Shown in pieces: positions 1-10,924 of a stretch of 64,000 bases of DNA. A model generated the notes under the pieces. It saw nothing but the letters and a program-made list of their open reading frames with translations, had not been told where the DNA came from and did not search any database. Source of the DNA: Bacteroidota bacterium (lineage in GTDB: Bacteria; Bacteroidota; Bacteroidia; B-17B0; Aurantibacillaceae). The position numbers and the translations under genes are program-made. How positions within the stretch are numbered: position 1 is the first letter of the stretch; the number at the start of each line of letters is the position of its first letter. Location: the NCBI GenBank assembly GCA_963169355.1, contig CAUJCR010000002.1, positions 186,001 to 250,000 of the forward strand, in the 5' to 3' direction.

Positions 1-251
1 TGGGAGTTGATATTCAATCTAAAAACGCCATTATTACTCAACTTAAAACACTTAATAAAGAAAATGGCACAACTATTTTATACACGTCGCACCATTTAGA
101 TGAAGCCGAAGATTTTTGTTCTCATATAGCTATTATAGATGAGGGTAAATTAATCACACAAGGTCATACTCAAGATTTAATTAAAACACATCAATGCCAA
201 AACATAGAAGATGTGTATTTGAAAATAACAGGTAATAAGTTCAGAGATTAA
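1..251 (+). CDS. ABC transporter ATP-binding protein, C-terminal fragment (window edge)
   Basis: Reading from base 3, the sequence encodes the last 83 codons of an ABC ATPase and ends with TAA at 249-251. The fragment starts just after the Walker B/D-loop region (GVDIQSKN). It contains the switch-histidine stretch TTILYTSHHLDEAEDFC, followed by the usual IAIIDEGKLI strand and a short C-terminal tail. This is the pattern of DrrA/CcmA-like ATPases that power ABC-2 exporters. The Walker A and signature motifs lie outside the window. The stop codon is 2 bp from the next ATG, so it is very probably co-transcribed with the permease that follows. The export substrate cannot be told from the sequence. 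Confidence 0.9.
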   Translation, partial: GVDIQSKNAIITQLKTLNKENGTTILYTSHHLDEAEDFCSHIAIIDEGKLITQGHTQDLIKTHQCQNIEDVYLKITGNKFRD

Positions 252-253
252 AC

Positions 254-1528
254 ATGAAATTACTTTACAGCATTTATAAAGAATACAAGGTGCTTATCCG
301 TGATAAAGCAGGATTAGCCATTTTATTTTTGATGCCTGTGGTTTTAATTTTAGTGATGACTTTGATTCAGGATTCAACTTTCAAATCTGTAAACGAATCA
401 TCTGTCCCTGTACTTGTAGTGGATAACGACCAAGATTCATTATCATTAAAACTAAAACGCTACTTACAACAATCTCATTTTTTTAAATTAACCGATACAG
501 TTTTAAGTTATCAAGATGCGAAACAAGAAATTGTGAAGGGACATTATTTAATTGGAATTATTATTCCAACACATACAAGCAAACAACTTAAAGAACAATC
601 ATCAGAAAAAATTAGTAAACTACTTAGTAGTTTTAGTGGCGACACTACTTTAAATCCAACTGTAACCACGTCTAAATCTATTCCGCTTCAATTATTATTT
701 GATCCTATTACAAAACAATCTTTTAAAACAACTATCACAAATAGCATTGAACGTATTATATCACAAATAGAATTAGAAGCCATGATGAGCGCCCTTCATA
801 AAAACATGCTTGATATTTATCCTGATGCTAAACCTGCGCCTATCTCTAATCAATCCATTATTAGTATTAAAGAAGAATATGCCGCTCGTAATAACCATTC
901 TATAATTCCAAATTCGGTACAACATAATGTGCCGGCTTGGACACTGTTTGCTATGTTTTTTATTTGCATTCCGCTAGCTAGTAATATTATTAAAGAACGA
1001 AACGATGGAAGCGCTTTTAGATTAATGACCATGCCTAACTCTTATTTTATTGTTATGCTTGGAAAAGTTACAACGTACTTAATAGTTAGTTTAATTCAGT
1101 TTTTCCTTATCCTCTCCATTGGTGTTTACATTTTACCTTTACTTGGTATTCCTGCGCTTAATATTGGTAATGAGTTGCCATTACTTATATTAGTGGCACT
1201 ATCTGCAGGTATAGCGGCTGTAGGATTTGGCTTATTAGTAGGCACTGTTGCCACCACACACGATCAAGCATCTTTATTTGGAGCTATTATGGTTATTATT
1301 TTTGCGGCTATTGGCGGTGTTTGGGTTCCAACATTTGTAATGCCTCACTTTATGAAATTAATATCGGTGTTTTCTCCTATGAACTGGGGGTTAGAGTCTT
1401 TTTATGCCGTATTTGTACGCAATTCAACACTTCAAGATATTTATGTTGAGCTCATAAAGCTGTGGGTGTTTTGCGCTATTACAATGGTTAGCGCGTTCTT
1501 GTATCAATCCTACAAGAAAAACCAATAA
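254..1528 (+). CDS. ABC-2 type transporter permease
   Basis: 424-aa membrane protein of the ABC-2 permease family. One N-terminal transmembrane helix (about residues 20-40, AGLAILFLMPVVLILVMTLI) is followed by a large extracytoplasmic domain of about 180 residues. Five to six helices follow from about residue 230 to the C-terminus (PAWTLFAMFFICIPLASNII onwards). This is the layout of YhgE/NodJ-like exporters with a periplasmic insert. It begins 2 bp after the ATPase stop, so the two form an export pair. It converges on lepA with 7 bp between the stop codons. The substrate is unknown; antibiotics, lipids and pigments are all possible for this family. Confidence 0.9.
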   Translation: MKLLYSIYKEYKVLIRDKAGLAILFLMPVVLILVMTLIQDSTFKSVNESSVPVLVVDNDQDSLSLKLKRYLQQSHFFKLTDTVLSYQDAKQEIVKGHYLIGIIIPTHTSKQLKEQSSEKISKLLSSFSGDTTLNPTVTTSKSIPLQLLFDPITKQSFKTTITNSIERIISQIELEAMMSALHKNMLDIYPDAKPAPISNQSIISIKEEYAARNNHSIIPNSVQHNVPAWTLFAMFFICIPLASNIIKERNDGSAFRLMTMPNSYFIVMLGKVTTYLIVSLIQFFLILSIGVYILPLLGIPALNIGNELPLLILVALSAGIAAVGFGLLVGTVATTHDQASLFGAIMVIIFAAIGGVWVPTFVMPHFMKLISVFSPMNWGLESFYAVFVRNSTLQDIYVELIKLWVFCAITMVSAFLYQSYKKNQ

Positions 1529-1535
1529 ATACAAT

Positions 1536-3326
1536 TTAGTCGTTAAGTTTTAGAACGGCCATAAACGCGCTTTGAGGAATCTCTACATTACCAACCTGCT
1601 TCATACGTTTCTTGCCTTCTTTTTGTTTCTCTAATAATTTACGCTTACGGCTAATATCTCCACCATAACACTTAGCGGTTACGTCTTTTCTTATTGCTTT
1701 TATCGTTTCACGTGCTATAATTTTAGCCCCTATAGCCGCTTGAATCGGAATTTCGAATTGTTGTTTTGGAATTAACTCTTTTAATTTTTCACAAATTTTC
1801 TTTCCAAACTCATAAGCGTTACTTCTATGAATAAGTGCCGATAAAGCATCTACAGGCTCGCTGTTTAGTAAAATATCTAGTTTTACTAAATCAGATTGTT
1901 TCAATCCAATTGGATGATAATCGAATGAAGCATAACCTTTTGAAATAGATTTAAGACGATCAAAGAAATCAAATACAACTTCACCTAAAGGCATTTCAAA
2001 GGACAACTCTACTCTATCAGCTGTTAAATAATTTTGATTGGTAATGACGCCTCTTTTTTCTATACACAAACTCATTACAGGACCAATAAATTCAGATTTT
2101 GTAATGATGTTAGCTTTAATATATGGCTCTTCTATAAAATCTATTCTGCCTGGATCTGGTAAATCAGCAGGGTTGTTCACCACAACCACCTCGCCATCTG
2201 TTTTAGTAGCTCTATACGACACATTGGGTACCGTTGTAATAACGGTCATATTAAACTCACGCTCTAATCGCTCTTGAATAATTTCCATGTGTAACATTCC
2301 TAAGAAACCACAACGGAAACCAAAGCCCAAAGCAGCAGATGATTCAGGCTCCCAGGTAAGAGAAGCATCATTGAGTTGTAATTTCTCCATACTATAACGC
2401 AACTCCTCAAAATCCTCGGTATCTACTGGGTAAATACCAGCAAACACCATTGGTTTTACATCCTCAAATCCTTTAATAGCCTCTGAACAAGGATTAGCTG
2501 AACTAGTTAATGTGTCACCTACTTTTACCTCTTTGGCTTCCTTAATTCCAGAAATAATATATCCTACATCACCTGTTTTAATAACATCTCTTGGCTCTTG
2601 TTTTAATCGTAATACGCCTATCTCATCGGCGTTGTATTCCATGCCCGTGTTTACAAACTTTACCTTTTCGCCTTTTTTAATACTTCCATTATAAATTCGG
2701 AAATACGCAATTATACCACGAAACGAGTTAAACACAGAATCAAAAATAAGTGCTTGTAAAGGCGCTGATTCATCACCACTTGGTGGCGGAATACGATTTA
2801 CAATTTCTTCTAATATCTCTGTAACGCCCAATCCTGTTTTGCCCGAAGCTGCCATAATTTCATTTCGGTCGCAGCCTAATAAATCCACAATTTGGTCTTT
2901 CACAACTTCAGGGTCAGCACTTGGTAAATCAATTTTATTTAAAATTGGAATAATGGTTAAATCATTTTCAAGAGCTAAATATAAATTAGAAATCGTTTGG
3001 GCTTGTATGCCTTGTGCCGCATCTACAATTAGTAAAGCACCTTCACAAGCGGCAATTGAACGAGAAACTTCGTAACTAAAATCAACATGCCCTGGAGTAT
3101 CTATTAGATTAAGAATATATTTCTCTCCTTTATAGGTATAATCCATTTGTATGGCATGACTTTTAATAGTAATACCTCTCTCTTTCTCTAAATCCATATC
3201 GTCCAACACTTGATCTTGCATGTCTCGTTTAGAGATAGTATTTGTGTATTCTAATAACCTATCTGCCAAAGTAGACTTTCCATGGTCGATATGAGCGATA
3301 ATACAAAAATTACGTATGTTTTTCAT
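1536..3326 (-). CDS. lepA: Elongation factor 4 (LepA), back-translocating ribosomal GTPase
   Basis: 596 aa, the usual LepA length. The GTPase motifs are all visible near the N-terminus: G1 AHIDHGKST (residues 10-18), G2 within [10 protein letters not shown]3 DTPGH and G4 [11 protein letters not shown]-like domains II, III and V follow, then the LepA-specific C-terminal domain with the basic stretch [18 protein letters not shown]. LepA acts on the ribosome in the cytoplasm and affects translation initiation and fidelity under stress. The ATG at 3326 is preceded by an exact -7 box (TATCTTTG) 19 nt upstream, so the gene has its own promoter. No partner gene is adjacent. Confidence 0.98.
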   Translation of the reverse strand: MKNIRNFCIIAHIDHGKSTLADRLLEYTNTISKRDMQDQVLDDMDLEKERGITIKSHAIQMDYTYKGEKYILNLIDTPGHVDFSYEVSRSIAACEGALLIVDAAQGIQAQTISNLYLALENDLTIIPILNKIDLPSADPEVVKDQIVDLLGCDRNEIMAASGKTGLGVTEILEEIVNRIPPPSGDESAPLQALIFDSVFNSFRGIIAYFRIYNGSIKKGEKVKFVNTGMEYNADEIGVLRLKQEPRDVIKTGDVGYIISGIKEAKEVKVGDTLTSSANPCSEAIKGFEDVKPMVFAGIYPVDTEDFEELRYSMEKLQLNDASLTWEPESSAALGFGFRCGFLGMLHMEIIQERLEREFNMTVITTVPNVSYRATKTDGEVVVVNNPADLPDPGRIDFIEEPYIKANIITKSEFIGPVMSLCIEKRGVITNQNYLTADRVELSFEMPLGEVVFDFFDRLKSISKGYASFDYHPIGLKQSDLVKLDILLNSEPVDALSALIHRSNAYEFGKKICEKLKELIPKQQFEIPIQAAIGAKIIARETIKAIRKDVTAKCYGGDISRKRKLLEKQKEGKKRMKQVGNVEIPQSAFMAVLKLND

Positions 3327-3345
3327 TTAACTAAAAATAAGGGTG

Positions 3346-3353
3346 CAAAGATA
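3346..3353 (-). promoter_or_regulatory. Bacteroidota -7 promoter box for lepA
   Basis: On the minus strand this reads TATCTTTG, an exact match to the Bacteroidota sigma-A consensus TAnnTTTG. It ends 19 nt before the lepA ATG. No clear TTG -33 element was found. Confidence 0.6.
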
Positions 3354-3387
3354 CGTTATTAGATGCAAATTATGACGTGAGTTCAAT

Positions 3388-3420
3388 AAAAAAACGCCAC
3401 CTTATAGGTAGCGTTTTTTA
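3388..3420 (-). terminator. Rho-independent terminator of the 2465-aa adhesin gene
   Basis: The inverted repeat AAAAAACGC-C-ACCT / TAT / AGGT-A-GCGTTTTTT has one C:A mismatch and A/T tracts on both sides, so it could act in both directions. It lies 18 bp past the stop codon of the minus-strand adhesin gene and separates it from lepA. Confidence 0.75.
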
Positions 3421-3437
3421 TATAGAAACTTTATCTA

Positions 3438-6400
3438 TTAATTTTCTTTCTTAATAACATTCACATGCCCTACAAACGGATGCTTATTACCCATTATATC
3501 TCTAGCCGTAATTTTATAGATATAAACTCCTTGAGGCGCCATTTTAGAATTACCTTTTACCGAGCCATCCCAGCCTTTTCTCAAGTTATTACTTGTAAAG
3601 ATATTCTCACCCCAACGATCATATATATCCATACGATAGTTTTCCTCATCTATTCCAACCCCAACTGGTATAAATATATCATTCATTCCATCGCCATCAG
3701 GAGTAAAGGTGTTTGGAATATACATAGCAAAATCAGGTGTAATATCTATTAGAACTTGGGCAGTATCTTTACATCCATGAACAGAAGTAGCAATCAAGTT
3801 AATTTGATAATTACCCACATATTGGTAGTAATGACCAGGATTAGTTAAAGTGGATGTGTTATCAGTTGCAGAAGCTACTGGATCACCGAAATTCCAATAA
3901 TATGTAGATGCGCCCTGAGAAGTATTTACAAAATTCACCGAAGGAGTTAAAATACTTACAGTTGATGGATCAGCATAGAAGGATGCAATTGGTTGAGGAT
4001 ACACTTCAATATAATCCGCTTTTGTAATAGAATTATTACATCCTGTTACTGGGTTTTTCACCAATAAACTAATCGTGTATTTACCCGAATCTGCAAAGGT
4101 AGCAACCATAGGATTTCCATTTCCTCCCACTGCATCACTCCATATAAATTGATCTGAGGTGCCATCCGAAGTACCTGTTAAAGTAACAGTTAGAGGTGCA
4201 CAACCTGATAAAGGTGTTCCAGTAAAATCAATTACCGGTAAAGGATTTACATTAACTGTAAATACAGCACTTCCAGTTGGAATTGTACATCCATCATCTA
4301 TTGTTAAGGTATAAGTATTAGTAACCGATACAGTTGGCGCACTTCCTGATACTATTGCCTGATTTGTTGCCCCAGGTATAGCTGGATTCCATACATAAGT
4401 ATAAGGGCCTCCATTTCCAGGACTAGTTATTGTAGGTATCAAGGTAGTTAAATCACCATGACATATTGTAGTAGTTGTAGCCTGAACTAACAATTGAGGT
4501 GTTACATTAATAGTAATCACTTTAGGTGAAACAGAACAACCATTTACATCCGACATTGAAACTGTATAAGTAGAAGTAATGGTTGGATTAACCGTGTGAG
4601 GACCTGCTCCTACAAATGGATTTGGAGCCCATGTGTAACTATAAGCAGGAGTTCCACCTTGTCCAGAAGCGCTTAGTTGAGTGCTTTGACCATAACAAAT
4701 AGTTATATTAGGACTCACCACTAGATTTAAGAAGGCTGGTTGATTTACATTAATTGGTTGAGAAGTTGTACAACCATAATTATCCGTTAAAGTCGCTACA
4801 TAATTTCCAGCAGAAACACCCGCCACACTTTGCGTCAATGCTGATGTGGTTAATGTTTGAGAAATTGGATTAGACCAAGATACCGTATAAGGTGCTGTGC
4901 CAGGCGTGTAGTTTATGGTAATCTCACCATTTGATAATCCAAAACAACTTGGCATAGTTACACTATAACTAGTAATAACCGGTAATGGAGGATTAGCAAT
5001 ATCTATGGTTTGAGTTAACACACATCCTTTAGAATCTGTAATTGTCGCATTCCAATTTGAACCTGGCGACATATTCGTAGAGATAGTTCCATTAGCATTT
5101 GGAGTTCCACCATTCCATGCTATAGTATATCCTGGAGTTCCACCATTTACTGTTACTGTAGCCGAACCATTTGCTTGACCACAGGTAGCAGGTAATGATA
5201 CATAAGAAGATGATAACGCTGTAGGTTCTGTAATAGTAAAGTTAGCGTTAATTGAACAGTTATTACCATCAGTTACTACAACCGAATAAGTACCTGCAGT
5301 CAATCCATTTAAGGTAGCTGCGTTAGGTTGAGCAGGAGTCCAAGCGTAATTGTATCCGCCCGAAGTTGTACCTCCTTGAACAACTGTAATAATCTGACCA
5401 TTATTACCACCATTACAAGACACATTTGTGAAACTAGATGAAGACATTACTAAAGCGGATGGCTGAGTAATGATAATTTGAGCCGATGTAGAACAACCAT
5501 TGGCATCTGTCGCTGTTCCTGTATAAGTATTTGCAGGCACATTTACTAAAACAGATGTTGTTTGAGCACTTGGCGACCAATTATAAGTATAAGGTGCCGT
5601 ACCTCCATTAGTTAGTAATGTAGCTCCTCCATCACTTAAACCAAAACAAGTAATGTTTGTTGAACTACCTATTGCACTCACAAATTGCGTTGGTTCAGTA
5701 ATTTGTACCGATGCTGTACCAATACATCCTGCGGCATCGGTTATCGTTTCGGTATATAATCCTGCAATTAGGTTAGTTGGATTTAACGTTGATTGCCCAT
5801 TACTCCAATTAATTACATAAGGGGTTACACCTCCAGTAACAGTACTTGTTACTGCTCCGTTATTTCCTCCAAAGCAACTTACATTGGTACTAGTTAAAAT
5901 AGAAACAACTGGGCCAGCAATATCGTTAATTAAACCTGAAGCTACCGCTGTACAATTATTCGCATCTGTTACAGTAAAATTGTAAGCGCCTGCTAATACA
6001 TTATTATTACATAATGTAGTTACATTGTTTGTCCACAAATAATTATATGGCGATGTCCCACCAGTAACAGTTGCACAGGTTTTACCATTAGCCTGCCCAC
6101 AGTTTGAATTTGTAGATGTTACTACTGCAGTTAATAAAGCAGGCTGGTTTAACGTAAATGTAAGTGTAGTTGTACAAGCTCCGTTTGAGTTAATAACAAC
6201 ACTATTTACGCCTGCACATAAAGTATTTACAAAGTTACCTGATTGTAAGCCTGGTAACCATTGGAAAGTTGTTGTACCTGCACCTCCTGAAAAAGCAACA
6301 TTTGCAGTTCCATCACACACGCCATTACAAGTAGGATCTGTTGTAGTTAATGTTGTTGCTAATGGAGTAGGTTCAATAATAGTTGCAGTAGCTGTAGAAA

Positions 6401-9400
6401 CACAACCATTTGCATCTGTTACTGTTGCAACATATTGACCAGCTGTTAAACTATTACTAGTAGCTGCTGTAGATGAGCTCGGATTCCAAGAATAAGTATA
6501 AGCACCAGTTCCACCAGTGGCTGCAACAGTTGCAAAACCATTATTTCCACCATTACAAGAAACACTACCTGTTGCACTAATATTTGCAACTAACTGTGTA
6601 GGCTCTGTAATTGTAATTTGAGCAACAGCTGTACAATTATTAAAATCAGTTGCAGTTACCGTATAAACACCTGCACAGGCATTTGTTAATGTTTGACTTG
6701 AAACACCTGTAGGACCACCAGCCCAGAAATAATTTACTGGGGCAACTCCATTAGTACTACTTGCTATAGCAGTAGCATTACATGCGCCAAAACAAGTCAC
6801 ATTAGTAGATGTGATAGTAGCCGCCATTGCTGGAGGATTTACCAAGGTCATTGTAGGTGAAAGCGTACAACCATTAGCATCCATCACATTAACTGCATAA
6901 GATCCTGCGCCATAAGGGTTACTAGCTATGTTATTTCCACCTCCAGCAGTCCAAGTAAAGGTATAAGGCGGTGTTCCACCAGACACCGAAGCAATTCCAT
7001 TTCCATCAATTGAGCCAAAACACTTAGGTTGAGTTACCACAATACTTGCTGTTAAGGCTGTAGGTTCTGAAATGCTTACACTTGTAGAAGCTACGCAACC
7101 AGCATTATCGGTAACTGAAACCGTATATAATCCAGCGGTTAAATTTGTTGCAGCTGGCGTTACAGGTCCATGACTCCAAGTATAAGTGTATGTGCCAACA
7201 CCTCCTGATGCTAAAGCAACAGCGGCACCTGTATTGCCACCATTACAACTTACATTTGTAAAACTTGTAATTGCAATGGTTGGTCCAGATAAATTTGGAA
7301 TGGTAACCGCTAAAGGTTGATTACAATTATTAGCATCAGTTACGCTAATAGTATAAGTTCCTGCTACAACATTAGCAACATCGGTTGTTGTAGATGGCGG
7401 GGTATTACTCCATGTTTGTGTATAAGGACTCGTGCCTCCACTAATCGTTACTGTTGCTGAACCATCTGCTTGGTTACAGTTTGCAGGTGTTACCGTAGAG
7501 GTTAAAGTAATAGAAGATGGTTGGGTTACCGTAATACTTTGGGTAATGGTACAACCATTAGCATCTGTAATATTACAAACATAATTCCCTGCTGCAACAT
7601 TTGGAACAGTTGCCGCTGTATTAGTAATTGGTGATGTCCATAAGTAAGTATAAGGACTAGTTCCTCCAGTACCAGCAGCTGTAATAGTTCCTGTTGGGGT
7701 ATTAAAACATTTCACATTTTGCGAATTCATCACCGCATTTAATACAGATGGCTGGGTAATAGTTCCTACTGCCGATGATTTACATCCATAAAAATCGGTT
7801 ACAGTACAAGTATAGGTGCCTGGACATAAACCAGTTGCTTGTAAGCCAGTTTGTCCACCTGGAGTCCAAGAATAAGTAAATGGCGATGCTCCACCTGTCA
7901 TACCTACCGTTAAGCTTCCGTCGCAAGAACCATTACAGGTTACATTACTAGATGCTGTAATAGCAGCAGTACCGCCCGGTGTATTACCAATAACAGCAGG
8001 CGAACTAATCACACAACCATTTGCATCTGTAGCAGTAATTGTATAAGTTCCTGATACTAATCCTACAGATGTAGCGGCTGCTCCGCCACCACCTGTCCAA
8101 CTATAAGTATAAATAGGTGTTCCACCTGTTACCGTAGCAGAGCCAATACCATTAGCTGTAGTACAGTTAGCATTTTGGGTAGATACGGTGATGGTTAAAG
8201 CAGTTGGTTGATTTACAGTAATCGTTTGAGTAGCTAAACATCCGTTAGCGTCTTGAATACCCATAACGTAAGTTGCTGCACCAACGTTGTTAAAATTAGG
8301 TGAAGTTTGATAAGCTCCACCGTTTAAATTATATGAATAAGTAGGGGTTCCACCGTTTCCAGTTACATTCACAGTTCCTGATGCTGTGCCATTACATTTT
8401 GCATCTATTGCGGTAGGTGTAATACTTAAAGCGGTAGGCTCAGTTAATGTAAGCGAAGTGGTAGTAATACAACCAACAGCATCTTTTATAGTTATATTAT
8501 ATGAACCTTGAGGTAACCCAGAAAACTGACCTGTTCCATTACTTGAGAATGGAGTTGCTAAAGTGTAAGTATAAGGTGCTGTTCCGCCAGTTGCTGTTAC
8601 TGTAAAGGCACCATTAGTACCGCCAAAACATGAAATATTAGTACTAGCTGAAATATTAGCTGTTGGACTTCCTGTATTTGAAATGCTAAATGGTACACTA
8701 TATGTACATCCACCTGCATCTTGAACTGTTACAGTATGATTTCCAGCCGCTAAGCCTGATACTGTGTTAGAAGCTACAAAAGCACCGCCATCAAAAGAAT
8801 GAGTATATGGCGTTACACCACCTGTTACCCCAGTAATTGTTGCAGATCCATTCGCAATTCCGCAACTAGCATTAGTTGTATTTACCGTTCCTGCAGAAGG
8901 TCCTGTGCCACCAGCAACGTTAAAAGTAGTATTAAATGTACAACCGCCTGCATCCGAAACTAAGATTGTATGTGTTCCTGCGGCTAATCCTGTTGTTACA
9001 CTACCTGTTGAAACGCCATCAACACTAAAGGTATAGGCTGGTGTTCCTCCTGTAACTCCTGTTACAGTATAGGTGCCATTATTTGTTCCACAAGTTGCAG
9101 CACCTGCATTTCCTGTAATAGCACTAGGCCCAGTACCACTATTAATAACTACATTTTCAGAATAGGTACAACCATTTGCATCTCTAACAGTTATAGTATA
9201 TGTACCCGTTCCAAGACCAGTTGCAGGTGAAGTTCCTGCTACGCCATTTACAGAATAGGTATATGGTGCAGTACCTCCAGTAGGTGTCCCAAATGTTATA
9301 CTTCCATTACTACTACCACAAGTTGCGTTAGTAAAAGATGTTACAATATCTGTTGGTCCTGAAGGATTAGTTAATGTTGCTGAAACCGTAAAAGTACAAC

Positions 9401-10835
9401 CAAAATTATTTGTTAACGTAATTACTGGAGTACCTGCACCTAACCCTGTTACTGTTTGTCCACTTACACTACCCATAGAACTAGCATAAGAAGAAATGGT
9501 TTGTGGTGGAGGCGAAGTATTATTTATAGTTATAATTCCATTCGTATTTCCACATGTAGGATTGGTAAAACTTAATGTGGCCGAAGGCATTGGATTTACT
9601 ACAACGACATTAGTTGTTGTACTCACGCAGCCACTTGCAGAAACTGTATGTATTACAGAATATGTGCCAGCAGCCGTAAAACTTCCAGAATAATTAGCCG
9701 TAGAACCATTGGCAGGTGCTCCTGCAGCTGGACTGAATGCATAAGTGTGTGTTCCACCAGCAGTTCCAGTATTATTGAAGTTAAAACTATTACCTGTTAA
9801 ACATTGTGTTGCTGAAGGAATTGCAAAAGTTGACGTAACATTTGTTACTGTAATATTGGTTGTTACAACATTTGAACATGAACCCACTGAAACCGTATGA
9901 CTGACGACATAAGACCCAGGAGTAGCAAATGTAATAGACGGATTCGTTGAAGTTGGAGTTGATATGGTAACACCTGCCGCAGGCGATACAGCCCAGTTAT
10001 GATTTACCCCAGCGGTTCCCGTATGAGTAAAGACTTGTGTTGCACCCGCACAAATTGTTGTATTGACAGGTGTAAATGCTGCAGACAAAGCAGAAACAAC
10101 TGTTACCTGAACCGTTTTAGTTAAAGGTGTTTTACACGGTGCTTCTGCCGTTAAAGAATAGACGGTCGTAGCTCCTGGCGAGACGACGAGAGTTGGAGAG
10201 GTTGAACCTCCTGGATTCCAGGTATAAGTGATACTACCACAATTTCCAGTTAAAGCAGAAACTGATAAGGTAGATGAGCCAGGCGAACAATATGTAGTTG
10301 GATTTGCTGCTATATTAAAGTTAAAAGGAACAGCAGCTCCAGGTACCACAAAACTATTTACTGCAGTCCATGGTCCAGCTGGCGGTGTAGCCGTACTCCC
10401 TCCTAACCATTCCCTAGCTCTAAAATAATAGGTTTGGCCTGGACATAAATTAGAAAATGGGATAAAAACCGAAGTATATGGCTCAACCGTACATACATCT
10501 GGCCAACCAGCGGCATTAGTGTAATTAGATACATTTAATAAACCAAAATACCAAGGATGAGCATTATACGTAGTTCCTGGCCCTGCCCAATTATCTATCG
10601 TATTCTGAACGGCTGTAGAGGGCAAGCCTGTTAATCCTGCAGAAGTACAAGAGATTTCCACTTGCATCCAATAAGGTCCACAACCACAAGTTGCGGCATC
10701 AGACGAACCATTAACCGTTACACCAGTTGCCCCTACATTATAACTATAATTCACAAGGGATAAACCATGACATGCTTTTACCAATTGTGTAGAAGCTGAC
10801 ATGAAAGCTAAAATAAGTATTATGCGTTTAATCAT
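3438..10835 (-). CDS. Giant SprB-repeat adhesin with T9SS type B sorting domain (2465 aa)
   Basis: Secreted surface protein. A signal peptide (MIKRIILILAFMSASTQLVKA) is followed by a Cys-containing N-terminal domain to about residue 165 and PKD/Ig-like segments to about 420. About twenty SprB-type repeats of 70-75 aa follow, each with the signature TGGTxPYTYxW ... AGTYTxTVTDANGC and paired Cys. Next come an Ig-like region, two PKD domains (about 2180-2365) and a type B CTD at about 2371-2465 (IPNTFTPDGDG, IYDRWGE, GWDG, GVYIYKI). Such CTDs direct export by the type IX system and attachment to or release from the cell surface; SprB of Flavobacterium is the gliding adhesin model. Unlike the other three type B loci in the window, no PorP/SprF gene is adjacent. 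It ends in a clear terminator. The ligand is unknown. Confidence 0.92.
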   Translation of the reverse strand: MIKRIILILAFMSASTQLVKACHGLSLVNYSYNVGATGVTVNGSSDAATCGCGPYWMQVEISCTSAGLTGLPSTAVQNTIDNWAGPGTTYNAHPWYFGLLNVSNYTNAAGWPDVCTVEPYTSVFIPFSNLCPGQTYYFRAREWLGGSTATPPAGPWTAVNSFVVPGAAVPFNFNIAANPTTYCSPGSSTLSVSALTGNCGSITYTWNPGGSTSPTLVVSPGATTVYSLTAEAPCKTPLTKTVQVTVVSALSAAFTPVNTTICAGATQVFTHTGTAGVNHNWAVSPAAGVTISTPTSTNPSITFATPGSYVVSHTVSVGSCSNVVTTNITVTNVTSTFAIPSATQCLTGNSFNFNNTGTAGGTHTYAFSPAAGAPANGSTANYSGSFTAAGTYSVIHTVSASGCVSTTTNVVVVNPMPSATLSFTNPTCGNTNGIITINNTSPPPQTISSYASSMGSVSGQTVTGLGAGTPVITLTNNFGCTFTVSATLTNPSGPTDIVTSFTNATCGSSNGSITFGTPTGGTAPYTYSVNGVAGTSPATGLGTGTYTITVRDANGCTYSENVVINSGTGPSAITGNAGAATCGTNNGTYTVTGVTGGTPAYTFSVDGVSTGSVTTGLAAGTHTILVSDAGGCTFNTTFNVAGGTGPSAGTVNTTNASCGIANGSATITGVTGGVTPYTHSFDGGAFVASNTVSGLAAGNHTVTVQDAGGCTYSVPFSISNTGSPTANISASTNISCFGGTNGAFTVTATGGTAPYTYTLATPFSSNGTGQFSGLPQGSYNITIKDAVGCITTTSLTLTEPTALSITPTAIDAKCNGTASGTVNVTGNGGTPTYSYNLNGGAYQTSPNFNNVGAATYVMGIQDANGCLATQTITVNQPTALTITVSTQNANCTTANGIGSATVTGGTPIYTYSWTGGGGAAATSVGLVSGTYTITATDANGCVISSPAVIGNTPGGTAAITASSNVTCNGSCDGSLTVGMTGGASPFTYSWTPGGQTGLQATGLCPGTYTCTVTDFYGCKSSAVGTITQPSVLNAVMNSQNVKCFNTPTGTITAAGTGGTSPYTYLWTSPITNTAATVPNVAAGNYVCNITDANGCTITQSITVTQPSSITLTSTVTPANCNQADGSATVTISGGTSPYTQTWSNTPPSTTTDVANVVAGTYTISVTDANNCNQPLAVTIPNLSGPTIAITSFTNVSCNGGNTGAAVALASGGVGTYTYTWSHGPVTPAATNLTAGLYTVSVTDNAGCVASTSVSISEPTALTASIVVTQPKCFGSIDGNGIASVSGGTPPYTFTWTAGGGNNIASNPYGAGSYAVNVMDANGCTLSPTMTLVNPPAMAATITSTNVTCFGACNATAIASSTNGVAPVNYFWAGGPTGVSSQTLTNACAGVYTVTATDFNNCTAVAQITITEPTQLVANISATGSVSCNGGNNGFATVAATGGTGAYTYSWNPSSSTAATSNSLTAGQYVATVTDANGCVSTATATIIEPTPLATTLTTTDPTCNGVCDGTANVAFSGGAGTTTFQWLPGLQSGNFVNTLCAGVNSVVINSNGACTTTLTFTLNQPALLTAVVTSTNSNCGQANGKTCATVTGGTSPYNYLWTNNVTTLCNNNVLAGAYNFTVTDANNCTAVASGLINDIAGPVVSILTSTNVSCFGGNNGAVTSTVTGGVTPYVINWSNGQSTLNPTNLIAGLYTETITDAAGCIGTASVQITEPTQFVSAIGSSTNITCFGLSDGGATLLTNGGTAPYTYNWSPSAQTTSVLVNVPANTYTGTATDANGCSTSAQIIITQPSALVMSSSSFTNVSCNGGNNGQIITVVQGGTTSGGYNYAWTPAQPNAATLNGLTAGTYSVVVTDGNNCSINANFTITEPTALSSSYVSLPATCGQANGSATVTVNGGTPGYTIAWNGGTPNANGTISTNMSPGSNWNATITDSKGCVLTQTIDIANPPLPVITSYSVTMPSCFGLSNGEITINYTPGTAPYTVSWSNPISQTLTTSALTQSVAGVSAGNYVATLTDNYGCTTSQPINVNQPAFLNLVVSPNITICYGQSTQLSASGQGGTPAYSYTWAPNPFVGAGPHTVNPTITSTYTVSMSDVNGCSVSPKVITINVTPQLLVQATTTTICHGDLTTLIPTITSPGNGGPYTYVWNPAIPGATNQAIVSGSAPTVSVTNTYTLTIDDGCTIPTGSAVFTVNVNPLPVIDFTGTPLSGCAPLTVTLTGTSDGTSDQFIWSDAVGGNGNPMVATFADSGKYTISLLVKNPVTGCNNSITKADYIEVYPQPIASFYADPSTVSILTPSVNFVNTSQGASTYYWNFGDPVASATDNTSTLTNPGHYYQYVGNYQINLIATSVHGCKDTAQVLIDITPDFAMYIPNTFTPDGDGMNDIFIPVGVGIDEENYRMDIYDRWGENIFTSNNLRKGWDGSVKGNSKMAPQGVYIYKITARDIMGNKHPFVGHVNVIKKEN

Positions 10836-10840
10836 AAAAG

Positions 10841-10848
10841 CAAATATA
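10841..10848 (-). promoter_or_regulatory. -7 box TATATTTG directly before the 2465-aa adhesin start
   Basis: An exact TAnnTTTG match on the minus strand, only 5 nt from the ATG (TATATTTG-CTTTT-ATG). If it is used, the transcript would start at or next to the start codon and be leaderless. The same spacing occurs at trmD and ispE. Confidence 0.45.
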
Positions 10849-10924
10849 TGATATTAAAAACTTAATTAAGTTTTTTTTACTAACTTTAATCCTATTTTCA
10901 CTCATTCATTTTTACTATTTAGCC

